This document shows, piece by piece, positions 25,523-33,876 of a DNA stretch of 45,891 nt; the first letter of the stretch is position 1; every line of letters begins with the position of its first letter. The DNA lies in IMG/VR virus record IMGVR_UViG_3300045790_000309, positions 1 to 45,891 of that record. One strand, written 5' to 3'. Source of the stretch: a virus. Both the position numbers and the translations under genes were made by a program. The notes under the pieces are model-generated. The model saw only the letters and a program-made list of their open reading frames with translations. It was not told the DNA's origin and ran no database searches.

Positions 25523-26214
25523 GTTATATGCAAGACATACCAATTAAAAACAGAGAACTGTTGCAGAGATTAGACGCATACAGAGACTTTCTCTTGGATG
25601 ATAAAGAACAGTTCCAGAAGGACTTCCATCTTGCGTGTTCACAAGAGGCAAGTCAACGTCACTTCTGGGCAGGTAAAGATCATCTAGAAGAGATCCAAGC
25701 ACAGGGAAGCAGACACGAAGGTTTCCCCGATAAGATGTATGGATATGAGATGAGTATTGGTCGCAAAGGACATGAGTTCTTTGAGGGAGACACCCATCCA
25801 TCTATACGAACTAAACGAACGGCAGACATTGCCTTTATGAACAAAGATATTATGCAATGGTTGGGCACTCGTTGTAATGCTCTTACTGCGTGGTATCCTC
25901 CCGGTGGTTTCATCTCTTGGCACAACAATGCTAACGCGGCCGCATACAATCTAATATTCTCATGGTCTGAAACTGGAGACGGACAATTTGAGTATGTAGA
26001 TCCTGTATCGAAAGAAGTTGTCGTTATGAAGGACAAGCAGGGTTGGAACTGTAAGGCGGCATACTTTGGTCACTATGGTGAACCAGAGAACCTATTCTAT
26101 CATGCGGCAAAGACCGACTGTTGGAGATGCACAGTATCATTCACATTTGATATCTCACAAGCATCTGTAGACTACAGAGACGATTTAATAGAAGAAATCA
26201 CCTCAGAAATCTAA
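25519..26214 (+). CDS. 2OG-Fe(II) oxygenase-like protein with HxN in place of HxD
   Basis: This 231-residue protein starts in an ATGA overlap with the glycosyltransferase stop. The core around WYPPGGFISWHNNANAAAYN (residues 125-144) looks like the first iron-binding strand of a 2-oxoglutarate dioxygenase, with His135. LFYHAAKTDCWRCTVSF (192-208) supplies the distal His195 and the 2OG-binding Arg203. The usual HxD carboxylate is Asn137 here, so iron binding may be altered. Such proteins are frequent among structural genes of marine T4-likes. Possible targets are proteins, nucleobases or sugars; none can be chosen from sequence. The gene ends about 30 bases before the next late promoter, closing the early cassette. 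Confidence 0.6.
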   Translation: MSYMQDIPIKNRELLQRLDAYRDFLLDDKEQFQKDFHLACSQEASQRHFWAGKDHLEEIQAQGSRHEGFPDKMYGYEMSIGRKGHEFFEGDTHPSIRTKRTADIAFMNKDIMQWLGTRCNALTAWYPPGGFISWHNNANAAAYNLIFSWSETGDGQFEYVDPVSKEVVVMKDKQGWNCKAAYFGHYGEPENLFYHAAKTDCWRCTVSFTFDISQASVDYRDDLIEEITSEI

Positions 26215-26242
26215 GTTTGTTGGAACTCCAGTTTCCAAAACA

Positions 26243-26250
26243 TATAAATA
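26243..26250 (+). promoter_or_regulatory. T4-type late promoter TATAAATA
   Basis: An exact TATAAATA lies in the 72-base gap after the oxygenase-like gene, 36 bases before the ATG at 26287. It restarts late transcription for the second fibre cluster. A weak imperfect hairpin (TGGAA/TTCCA) sits just upstream at about 26221-26237. Confidence 0.7.
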
Positions 26251-26286
26251 AAACCATACACATATAATAAGGTTTGAGAGACTGGA

Positions 26287-26646
26287 ATGGCAGATTACGA
26301 AGATTTTACTATCGATCAAGGTGCGGATGTAGCAATTGAACTACACCTGCAAGAACAGGATGGTTCTGTTAAGAACCTCACTGGTCACACACTTGCGGCA
26401 AAGATGAAGCGGAGTTATAACTCTGTGGACTCTGATGAAATAGTATCCTTTACAGCAACTATCGCAGATCCCGCTTCTGATGGGATAGGCATCTTGGCAC
26501 TCACAAATACCCAATCTGGATTACTGAACGCCAGACTTAGATATGTCTATGACGTAGAACTGTCCTTTATAGACAGCGGATCTAACACAATCATCGAACG
26601 AATACTGGAAGGAAAGATTAAAGTCAATCCTTCGGTAACAAGGTAA
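26287..26646 (+). CDS. Small virion/fibre-associated beta-rich protein
   Basis: This 119-residue protein begins with FTIDQGADVAIELHLQEQDG, followed by KNLTGHTLAAKMKRSYNS. The pattern (an introductory strand, then an 'N-L-T/S-G' turn and alternating strands) resembles small immunoglobulin-like phage tail proteins of the BppU N-terminal type, which connect fibres to the baseplate. It is first in the second fibre cluster behind a late promoter and is followed 5 bases later by the 75-residue gene. The role is inferred from context and fold impression. Confidence 0.5.
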   Translation: MADYEDFTIDQGADVAIELHLQEQDGSVKNLTGHTLAAKMKRSYNSVDSDEIVSFTATIADPASDGIGILALTNTQSGLLNARLRYVYDVELSFIDSGSNTIIERILEGKIKVNPSVTR

Positions 26647-26651
26647 CTACT

Positions 26652-26879
26652 ATGGCAACTACTGTATCCCTTCGGGGCAAGACTAAAGTAAAGAGAGTCG
26701 TAGTAGGGAAACCTGTTAGACGTGTTATTGAAGCGGCAGGTAACAGCATCAATGCGATAACTGGTGTTAACACAGATGGTGCAGTAAATGGATCAGTATT
26801 AGTTTATAATGCATCAACTACAGCATGGGAAGCAACGACAACTTTAGATCAACAAGAACTTAACGGAGGCCAATACTAA
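26652..26879 (+). CDS. Short fibre-related protein
   Basis: This 75-residue protein has a basic N-terminus (KTKVKRVVVGKPVRR) and a fibre-like second half (NTDGAVNGSVLVYNASTTAW), a wording common in phage fibre shafts. It ends LNGGQY, similar to the LDGGTY end of the following fibre. Its stop overlaps the next ATG by one base. It could be a small adaptor to the following fibre, or a fibre fragment that became a separate gene. Confidence 0.5.
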   Translation: MATTVSLRGKTKVKRVVVGKPVRRVIEAAGNSINAITGVNTDGAVNGSVLVYNASTTAWEATTTLDQQELNGGQY

Positions 26880-28654
26880 TGGCATCATTACTAAGAATTA
26901 AAAGAAGTGCGACTTCGGGAAATCCGTCTGCACTTGGTCAAGGTGAATTAGCATATTCATACTTGGCAGACAACGGAAGCAATGGTGGTGATAGACTATA
27001 CATTGGTACTGGCAGTGAAATCGCAGGTAATGCGGTCAATCACGAAATCATTGGTGGTAAGTATTTCACAGCGAAACTGGATCATGCATTAGGTACACTG
27101 ACCCCGAACAGTGCTATCCTAGTAGACGCAAACAGTAAGATTGATGTACTTAACGTTGATAACCTAACTCTCAACGGCAACACGATTAGCACTACCGATA
27201 CAAACGGTAACCTAATAGTATCTCCTCATGGGTCAGGTGTTGTATCTGTAGCAGGGAGCAAGATCTCTCATCTACTTACACCAACCGCAGATTCCGATGC
27301 AACAACCAAAGCATATGTTGATAGTAAGTTTGCCTCAGTTGATGTCGTATTCTCTCTAGCAGGTGATGGTGGTACAGACACATTCAACGCAGGTACAGGA
27401 ACATTAACGTTCGATGGTGGAACTGGTCTTACTAGTGCCGTCACAGACGATCAAGTATCTTATGCACTAGACAATACTGCCGTAACCGCAGGGTCATATG
27501 GATCAGCAAGTGCTATTCCTACCTTCACAGTAGACGCACAAGGTCGATTGACTGCCGCAGGTACCGCAAGTATCTCTACTGAGTTGACTGTTAACGGTGC
27601 CCCAATCTCATTAGCAGACTCCGCATTATCCTTTGCCGCATCTGGTAATGGTATTGCGATGGGTTTCAACCATGCTACTAACACAGTAACATACACAACC
27701 TCCGATGCTACTACATCTGGCAAGGGTGTTGCACAGTTCCTAGATTCTGACTTTGCAGTCGCTTCTGGTATTGTTAGTCTCAAGGGTAATGTATTATCTC
27801 ATGTAACCACTGATACTGGTGCCATGACTCTACCTAACCATAGTATCTCTATACTTGGTGGTGAGGGCATGAATGTCACTCACGCAGATCAAAGTATTGC
27901 GATCACTGGTGAAGACGCTACTACAACCAACAAAGGTATTGCATCTTTTGCTTCGGCAGACTTTGATGTATCCTCTGGTGCAGTTAGTCTTAAAGCAGGT
28001 TCGGTTGCTAACGGTGACCTCGCGAATGACGGTATTACTATTGGTGATACTGATACTTCTCTGGGTGGAACAGTTACAGATCTTACTGGTCTGACTGGCG
28101 CAACTATTGACACTATCCGTATTAACGGAAACACCATTAGCACAAACGGTTCTACTAATGAGTTGATCTTAGATCCATTAGGTGGTGACAGTGTTACTGG
28201 TAAGGTTGTCATTCTTGGTGACCTCCAAGTCAACGGTACACAAACTATAATTAACTCAGTCAATATGTCGGTTAACGATAAGACATTGACTTTGGCAGAC
28301 AGTGCCGCAGACGCAGCCGCGGCAAACGGTGCAGGTATCGTAATCGCAGGGGCAAGTGCTAACCTAGTATATGCCGCATCTGGTGATAAGTGGACTGCCA
28401 ACAAAACGTTTGATGCACCTGAGATCATGCGCGGTGGTGTTGCACTAGACGAGTATATTGAAGACATCATGGGTGCATCTATTGCAGTCGGTGAAGGTCT
28501 TGACTTTGCTTACAATGACACCGCAGGTACACATACATTCACTGCGGAGATAGCAACAATTACAAACAAAGGTGTTGCGTCATATGATAGTGACGTATTT
28601 ACTGTAACATCTGGTGCGGTAACTGTAACCTCACTTGATGGCGGTACATACTAA
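26879..28654 (+). CDS. Tail fibre-like protein, 591 residues (first of a pair)
   Basis: The N-terminus LLRIKRSATSGNPSALGQGE, then DRLYIGTG, is the attachment-type module found at the start of many marine phage fibres. The rest is Ser/Thr/Gly/Ala/Asp-rich with repeated shaft elements such as ATTTNKGIASFASADFDVSS and ATTSGKGVAQFLDSDFAVAS, and an LADSAADAAAANGAGIVIAG segment. It ends LDGGTY. It is followed by a palindromic hairpin and then a second fibre with a related N-terminus. A receptor-contact or structural fibre role is inferred. Confidence 0.68.
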   Translation: MASLLRIKRSATSGNPSALGQGELAYSYLADNGSNGGDRLYIGTGSEIAGNAVNHEIIGGKYFTAKLDHALGTLTPNSAILVDANSKIDVLNVDNLTLNGNTISTTDTNGNLIVSPHGSGVVSVAGSKISHLLTPTADSDATTKAYVDSKFASVDVVFSLAGDGGTDTFNAGTGTLTFDGGTGLTSAVTDDQVSYALDNTAVTAGSYGSASAIPTFTVDAQGRLTAAGTASISTELTVNGAPISLADSALSFAASGNGIAMGFNHATNTVTYTTSDATTSGKGVAQFLDSDFAVASGIVSLKGNVLSHVTTDTGAMTLPNHSISILGGEGMNVTHADQSIAITGEDATTTNKGIASFASADFDVSSGAVSLKAGSVANGDLANDGITIGDTDTSLGGTVTDLTGLTGATIDTIRINGNTISTNGSTNELILDPLGGDSVTGKVVILGDLQVNGTQTIINSVNMSVNDKTLTLADSAADAAAANGAGIVIAGASANLVYAASGDKWTANKTFDAPEIMRGGVALDEYIEDIMGASIAVGEGLDFAYNDTAGTHTFTAEIATITNKGVASYDSDVFTVTSGAVTVTSLDGGTY

Positions 28655-28665
28655 GAAACAATAAT

Positions 28666-28683
28666 CCCCCTTATATAAGGGGG
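28666..28683 (+). terminator. Perfect 18-base palindrome, terminator-like hairpin
   Basis: CCCCCTTATATAAGGGGG lies between the two 591-residue fibre genes, 12 bases after the first stop. It could form a G/C-clamped stem with an A/T apex. Only TT follows, so it is not a textbook U-tract terminator. It may attenuate transcription, protect an mRNA end or be a processing site. Confidence 0.5.
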
Positions 28684-28701
28684 TTAATATAAAGGTGACA
28701 T

Positions 28702-30477
28702 ATGTCTACGACTTTACTTAAAGTCAAAAGAAGTGCGGTAAAGGGCAAGACTCCTGCCGTTGGTAATGTTGAACTTGGCGAGATCGCAATCAACACCAAT
28801 GATGGAAGACTGTTCTTTAAGAGAACTGACTCCGCAGGAAACAACTCGATTAAGACACTCACAGAGATTGTTGGTGGTACTGGTATTACTAATACCGCAG
28901 GTACTCTATCAATAACTAACTCTGGTGTGACTGCCGCAACCTATGGATCTTCCACACAAGTTCCTGTATTCTCCGTTAATGCACAGGGTCAGATCGACTC
29001 TGCTACTTATCGTACAGTTGCAGGTGTGAGTGGTGTCACCTTTGATTCGTCCGAAGCAACAATAAATGTATCTACCGCAGACGGTGGATCTTTCAATGCT
29101 CGTATTGGACTAACGTCATTCTCTACCTCAGATCTATCCGAAGGTACTAATCTATACTATACTACTGCTCGTGCAGACTCAGATGCAAAGAATGCGATTG
29201 GTGTCTCTGGTGCAGGACTTTCATACAATGCATCTAATGGCACGATAACAATTGCTGAGACTACCTATGGTGGTTTCGACTCAGACTTCACAGAGAAGTC
29301 AACCTCAGATCTATCCGAAGGAACCAACCTTTACCATACCACTGCAAGAGCAAGGGCGGCAATTAGCGTCACTGATGCCGCAGGGGATGGTACTCTTGCA
29401 TATAACGCAAGTACTGGTGTAATTACATACAACGGTATTACAGACGCACAGGTTCGTGGTAAGTTATCTGGTGGAACTGGTATCACATATAATAGTGGTA
29501 CAGGTGCTATAACTACGACTGATGGGGATATCGTTCACGATAACCTAAGTGGATTCGTAGCAAACGAACACATTGATCACACTAGTGTATCAGTAACCGC
29601 AGGTACAGGTTTGACAGGTGGTGGTACTATTGCCGCGACTCGAACTCTGAATGTAATCGGTGGCAAGGGTATCATTGCAAACGCAAACGATATCCAAGTT
29701 GACTCTGGTAACATTAAGGGAATGTTCTCTGGTGGTACTGGTGTTACATACAGTAACGGTGCAATCAGTATTGGTCAGGCAGTCGCAACTACAGATGACG
29801 TAGTATTCAATGACTTGGTTGTATCTGGTAACTTAACAATCACTGGTTCACTGACAGACATTGCAACTACTAATCTGACAGTAACCGATAAGAACATTGT
29901 CATTGCAGACAGTGCTACTACTAGTGCATTGACAGACGGAGCAGGTATAACATTCGGTGCTTGGAGTTCGGGTACTAAACCTCTACTCAAGTGGGATCAC
30001 GGTAATACTCGTTTTGATTTTAACAAACCATTAGCGGCATCTAGTTTTGTAGGTAACATTACAGGTAACGTAACTGGTACAGTATCAGATATATCTAACC
30101 ACACTACTGCTGATCTAAGCGAGAACACTAACCTCTACCACACTACTGCAAGAGCAAGAGGTGCCATAAGCGGCACAACATCTGGCACTGGGTTTGGTGG
30201 ACTATCGTATAATAGTACTAGTGGTGCAATGACCTATGCAAAGGTCACAACTGCCAATATACGAAATCAGATTAATGTGGCAGGTGACCTCGCATATGAT
30301 AGTGCGTCTGGTCAGTTGTCATTCAGTGAGACATACTCAAGTGCCGCAGAACTACTGACCGCACTAAAGACAGTTGATACAAACTCAAGTGGACTGAACG
30401 CAGATACACTTGATGGAGAACAGGGATCACATTACAGAATTAATGTCTACAATTCCAGTGGATCATTATTAAACTAA
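28702..30477 (+). CDS. Tail fibre-like protein, 591 residues (second of a pair)
   Basis: The N-terminus TLLKVKRSAVKGKTPAVGNV, then NDGRLFFKR, matches the attachment module of the preceding fibre. The shaft contains the widespread phage fibre unit STSDLSEGTNLYYTTAR (about residues 145-165, with further copies near 200 and 470) and several LSGGTGITYNSGTG-type turns. The C-terminus has DTLDGEQGSHYR and ends VYNSSGSLLN, like the end of the 1168-residue fibre. It is probably a trimeric fibre shaft or short tail fibre. It has the same length as its neighbour, but the shafts differ, so only the N-terminal ends look homologous. Confidence 0.7.
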   Translation: MSTTLLKVKRSAVKGKTPAVGNVELGEIAINTNDGRLFFKRTDSAGNNSIKTLTEIVGGTGITNTAGTLSITNSGVTAATYGSSTQVPVFSVNAQGQIDSATYRTVAGVSGVTFDSSEATINVSTADGGSFNARIGLTSFSTSDLSEGTNLYYTTARADSDAKNAIGVSGAGLSYNASNGTITIAETTYGGFDSDFTEKSTSDLSEGTNLYHTTARARAAISVTDAAGDGTLAYNASTGVITYNGITDAQVRGKLSGGTGITYNSGTGAITTTDGDIVHDNLSGFVANEHIDHTSVSVTAGTGLTGGGTIAATRTLNVIGGKGIIANANDIQVDSGNIKGMFSGGTGVTYSNGAISIGQAVATTDDVVFNDLVVSGNLTITGSLTDIATTNLTVTDKNIVIADSATTSALTDGAGITFGAWSSGTKPLLKWDHGNTRFDFNKPLAASSFVGNITGNVTGTVSDISNHTTADLSENTNLYHTTARARGAISGTTSGTGFGGLSYNSTSGAMTYAKVTTANIRNQINVAGDLAYDSASGQLSFSETYSSAAELLTALKTVDTNSSGLNADTLDGEQGSHYRINVYNSSGSLLN

Positions 30478-30487
30478 GGTAAAGAAC

Positions 30488-31249
30488 ATGGCATCACCAG
30501 ACACTAGAGACGAACTAATCGACTACTGCTTTCGATCATTGGGTGCGCCCGTACTCGAAATCAACGTGGCAGACGAACAAGTCGAAGATCGCGTAGACGA
30601 AGCATTACAGTGGTTCCGTGAAATGCATCCTGATGGAAAGAGACGATTCTACATTAAGCACCAGATCACACAGGCAAACCTTGACAACAAATACATCGAC
30701 CTAACCGAAGATGTGATATCTGTTATCCGTATGTTCCGTGTTAACAGTGCCCACGCGTCTACTAACTTCTTTGACATCAAATATCAAATGCGAGTGAATG
30801 ATATACATATGTTAGGATCTGCTACCGCAGACCTTGGTTACTACGAACAAATGGAACAACATCTATCATTACTTGATATGAAACTAAGTGGGGAACCACA
30901 GATCACCTTTGATAGACAAGCAGACCGCGTACATATTCATCACGATATGTCAGAGTTCCTTCTTGGTAACTATGTGATACTAGAAGTCTATGGTGATCGA
31001 GATCCCGGAGTTGCCGCGAACTCTCCCTTGAATTCTTTATGGAATCATAAGTTTCTCAAAGCATACACTATTGCATTGATCAAGAGACAGTGGGGACAGA
31101 ATATGTCTAAGTTCGAAGGTATGCAACTTCCCGGTGGTGTTGTTATCAACGGCAGACAGATATACGATGATGCCTCGGCAGAGATCGAACAATTAATGGT
31201 CAAGTTTAGAGAAGAAGAAGACGTTGGCCCAATGTTCTTCATAGGATAA
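30488..31249 (+). CDS. gp13: Neck protein gp13
   Basis: This 253-residue protein is in the conserved gp13-gp14-gp15 order. Landmarks are DYCFRSLGAPVLEINVADEQ near the N-terminus, DRVDEALQWFREMH near residue 35 and the C-terminal AYTIALIKRQWGQNMSKFEG region. gp13 joins the head after packaging and forms part of the neck that accepts the tail. Length is close to the marine T4-like norm. It is 10 bases downstream of the fibre gene with an AAGG-type ribosome-binding site, and is followed after 4 bases by gp14. Confidence 0.88.
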   Translation: MASPDTRDELIDYCFRSLGAPVLEINVADEQVEDRVDEALQWFREMHPDGKRRFYIKHQITQANLDNKYIDLTEDVISVIRMFRVNSAHASTNFFDIKYQMRVNDIHMLGSATADLGYYEQMEQHLSLLDMKLSGEPQITFDRQADRVHIHHDMSEFLLGNYVILEVYGDRDPGVAANSPLNSLWNHKFLKAYTIALIKRQWGQNMSKFEGMQLPGGVVINGRQIYDDASAEIEQLMVKFREEEDVGPMFFIG

Positions 31250-31253
31250 ATTA

Positions 31254-33011
31254 ATGGCAACTAACCCTTGGATATCATCTGGTGGATATCGTCCTGAACA
31301 GAACTTATACGAAGATCTCATAATTGAGTCTTTAAAGTTCTATGGTCAGGATGTCTATTATTTACCTCGTGAACTAGTCAATGTAGATAAAGTCTTCATG
31401 GACGATGTGCCGTCACACTTTAGTGATGCGTATAAGATAGAGATGTATGTTGAGAACGTTGATGGGTTTGGGGGTGAGGGAGATCTCTTCTCTAAGTTCG
31501 GTGTTGAACTTCGTGACCAAGCAACCTTCGTTACTGCTCGTAGACGTTGGAAGTCTCTGATCGGTGACAAACTAGATTCATATAACTTCCGTCCTAGAGA
31601 GGGTGATGTAATATACATTCCATTCTCTAAGTCTATGTTCGAGATCTTTAAGGTCGAGACAGAAACTCCGTTCTATCAATTGAACCAGTTACCTACCTTC
31701 CGACTACAATGTGAGTTGTTCGAATACAATGACGAAGACTTTGATGTTGGTATCGATGAGATCGATGACATTGAACTAGAAGGTGCCTATCAGTACAAAC
31801 TGAATATGGCAAGTGCTGTGAATGCTAATGCCACTGCCTCATCATTAATAGATGATAACGGTAGAGTATATGGATTAACTCTGGAAAATCGTGGTATTGG
31901 TTATAACACTGCTCCTACTGTTACAATAGCATCTCCACCGGGAAACAACAAGAAGTTTGGTACAGGTTCTTTGGACGTAACCAAAGGTCGTGGTGTTGAA
32001 GCATCATACACACAGACCCACGTCAATGGTAGTGTTGAAGCATGGGTGTATGTAAGTACATTACCCTCGGCAGGAAATCAAGCAATCTTCTTTGAGACTG
32101 GTGGTAGTGGTCAAGATGACAAGACATACTTCTGGGGTGTTGGTAGCACAGGACAGTTAGTATACTCTCGCGGCAATAATAACGGTGGTGGTATTGATAC
32201 ACTCACCAATAATGATATCTTGTTTCAAGCAGGAACGTGGCACCATATTCTTATTGGAGCATCTGGCACAAACAACCTAGTAATCTACTTTGACTTTGTT
32301 AAGAAGTACGATGCCAATGTCGCAGGTGTTACTTGGAATTGGGTATCTGCTAATGGATTCTCGGTGGGTGCCGATGCCGCACGAACAGTCGATGGTGTTG
32401 ATTGGCAAGCACTACAAGGTTTCGTTGATGAGTATCGAGTAAGAGTTGGTACCAAGGCACAGATCATCGAAACACGATATGACTCCGCAGGTACTACTAA
32501 TCTGGCAACTCAGACTGCCGCATGGACATCTGATAGTGCAACTGCATACCTCAATAACTTCGATCCTATCGGTGCTACTGGATCCTCTGTTTTAGATTCG
32601 TCTGGTACGGTCAACTCTATACTACAGATCGAGCAAGGTTTATATTATGATGTTGCCCCTGTCGTAACTATTGCTTCTCCATACACTGGTGGACAATACA
32701 AACGTGGTGAAATAGTAACTCAGACCAATAGTTCTTATACGATCAAGGGAGAAGTTGTTGCTTGGTCAGATAGTGATAATACCCTATACCTTGCACACGT
32801 TGGTGCGACAGACGGCAAATTACACACCTTCTCGCAGACCCAACAAGTGATTGGTGCGAGTGCGGCATACGCACCGACTTTGGTATCTGAACTGATGGAA
32901 ATCAACGTTTCTCCTACATTAGGTGGAACTACACAGAATAATTTCTTTGATGACTTTGAATCAGACTTCTTAGACTTCTCTGAAGGTAACCCATTCGGAG
33001 ACATGGAATAA
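31254..33011 (+). CDS. gp14: Neck protein gp14 with LamG-like insertion, 585 residues
   Basis: The N-terminal 180 residues (EDLIIESLKFYGQDVYYLPR, then FRPREGDVIYIPFSKSMFEI and QLPTFRLQCELFEYNDEDFD) and the C-terminal tail FFDDFESDFLDFSEGNPFGD are those of gp14, a T4 neck component of about 256 residues. Some 330 residues are inserted between them. The insert has a first GIGYNTAPTVTI motif (near 218), a LamG/concanavalin-like beta sandwich (about 230-400, with VEAWVYVS, GTWHHILIG and FVDEYRVRVGT), and a second LYYDVAPVVTI motif (near 465). A neck whisker or lectin function is inferred. Stop and next ATG overlap by one base. Confidence 0.82.
   Translation: MATNPWISSGGYRPEQNLYEDLIIESLKFYGQDVYYLPRELVNVDKVFMDDVPSHFSDAYKIEMYVENVDGFGGEGDLFSKFGVELRDQATFVTARRRWKSLIGDKLDSYNFRPREGDVIYIPFSKSMFEIFKVETETPFYQLNQLPTFRLQCELFEYNDEDFDVGIDEIDDIELEGAYQYKLNMASAVNANATASSLIDDNGRVYGLTLENRGIGYNTAPTVTIASPPGNNKKFGTGSLDVTKGRGVEASYTQTHVNGSVEAWVYVSTLPSAGNQAIFFETGGSGQDDKTYFWGVGSTGQLVYSRGNNNGGGIDTLTNNDILFQAGTWHHILIGASGTNNLVIYFDFVKKYDANVAGVTWNWVSANGFSVGADAARTVDGVDWQALQGFVDEYRVRVGTKAQIIETRYDSAGTTNLATQTAAWTSDSATAYLNNFDPIGATGSSVLDSSGTVNSILQIEQGLYYDVAPVVTIASPYTGGQYKRGEIVTQTNSSYTIKGEVVAWSDSDNTLYLAHVGATDGKLHTFSQTQQVIGASAAYAPTLVSELMEINVSPTLGGTTQNNFFDDFESDFLDFSEGNPFGDME
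31950..32455 (+). other. LamG/concanavalin-like domain inside gp14
   Basis: The region encodes the signature order of a Laminin_G_3-type domain: an opening GTGSLDV strand, VEAWVYVSTLPSAGNQAIFF, WGVGSTGQLVYSRG, GTWHHILIGASGTNNLVIYF and a closing VDEYRV. These domains usually bind glycans or proteins. Two G-x-GY-type motifs flank it, as if the domain had been dropped into a pre-existing repeat. Confidence 0.7.
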
Positions 33012-33787
33012 TGTTTGGAACACACTTCTATCACAAAAGAGTCAGGACTGCCGTATCGGTATTCGGTTCTTTGTTCAATAACATATATGTTTTGAGAACA
33101 AATAAAGACGGAGAAGTTATCTCCCAAGTTAAGTGTCCTCTGTCATATGCACCCAAGAGATCTTTCATACAAAGACTCGAAGAGATGAGATCTGGCGAAG
33201 AGTCAGAACGTAGGGTCGCAATGAAGTTACCTCGTATGTCATTTGAGATTACCTCTATGTCATATGATGCCCAAAGACAATTACCTAAGACTAATAATTT
33301 CTCTACCGCAGTAGCAGGTAGTGCCACACAACGCGCTCAGTTCTTTACCTCCGTACCATATGATATGACATTCGATGTCAACATCTATGCTAAGAGTCAG
33401 GATGATGCATTGCAAATGGTTGAGCAGATCTTACCTTACTTTAACCCACAGTACACAGTGACGGTTAAACCATTCTCTGCCGACTACCCAGAGATCAAAG
33501 AAGATATCCCTGTAACGTTACAGTCAGTATCTTTCTCGGATGACTTCGAAGGATCGGTAGGTGACCGTAGAACAATCATCTACACACTTGCGTTTGGTAT
33601 GAAGATATCCTTCATGGGGCCACAGACCAATAAGAGCATTATTCGTGAAGTTAACAATAACCTATATAATATAGGAGCAGACAGTGATGTCTTCCTTACG
33701 CGCTTGCAGACTACGCCCACACCTAATGGGATATCTGTTGATAGCGACTATGGGTTTAATTTAACATACCTTGACAGTGCTAGTTGA
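33011..33787 (+). CDS. gp15: Tail terminator / sheath stabiliser gp15
   Basis: The N-terminus MFGTHFYHKRVRTAVSVFGS with LFNNIYV corresponds to T4 gp15 (MFG.FY......LFSNI), and LPRMSFEITSMSYDAQRQLP near residue 75 is a second match. gp15 caps the tail tube and sheath and forms the connector to the neck. At 258 residues it is close to the T4 length (272). The stop overlaps by one base the ATG of a 29-residue mini-gene. Confidence 0.9.
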   Translation: MFGTHFYHKRVRTAVSVFGSLFNNIYVLRTNKDGEVISQVKCPLSYAPKRSFIQRLEEMRSGEESERRVAMKLPRMSFEITSMSYDAQRQLPKTNNFSTAVAGSATQRAQFFTSVPYDMTFDVNIYAKSQDDALQMVEQILPYFNPQYTVTVKPFSADYPEIKEDIPVTLQSVSFSDDFEGSVGDRRTIIYTLAFGMKISFMGPQTNKSIIREVNNNLYNIGADSDVFLTRLQTTPTPNGISVDSDYGFNLTYLDSAS

Positions 33788-33876
33788 TGACCGTTAAAAA
33801 CTATGCACGTTACATAAGATACAAGTATGGTTATAGACTCGCCACGAAAGGTACATTGGTAAATATATTAGTATGA
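33787..33876 (+). CDS. Possible 29-residue mini-gene between gp15 and gp16
   Basis: A complete reading frame runs ATG (33787) to TGA (33874-33876). Its ATG overlaps the gp15 stop by one base (TGATG) and its stop overlaps the gp16 start (ATGA), so it exactly bridges the two genes. The peptide, beginning MTVKNYARYIRYKYGYRLAT, has five Tyr and seven Lys/Arg among its first 21 residues and ends in a short hydrophobic tail. It may be a real small protein or merely a coupling device that carries ribosomes from gp15 to gp16. There is no clear separate ribosome-binding site. Confidence 0.5.
   Translation: MTVKNYARYIRYKYGYRLATKGTLVNILV

Noticed and set aside
26221-26237. Imperfect hairpin TGGAA/TTCCA as a terminator before the late promoter
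   Set aside because: Only five A/T-rich pairs and no T run; too weak to call.
27889-28470. Antisense frame of 193 codons opposite a fibre gene
   Set aside because: No ribosome-binding site or family similarity; it mirrors the codon pattern of the + strand gene. Other minus-strand frames (for example 16035-16508, 13424-13879, 42704-43156) were rejected for the same reason.
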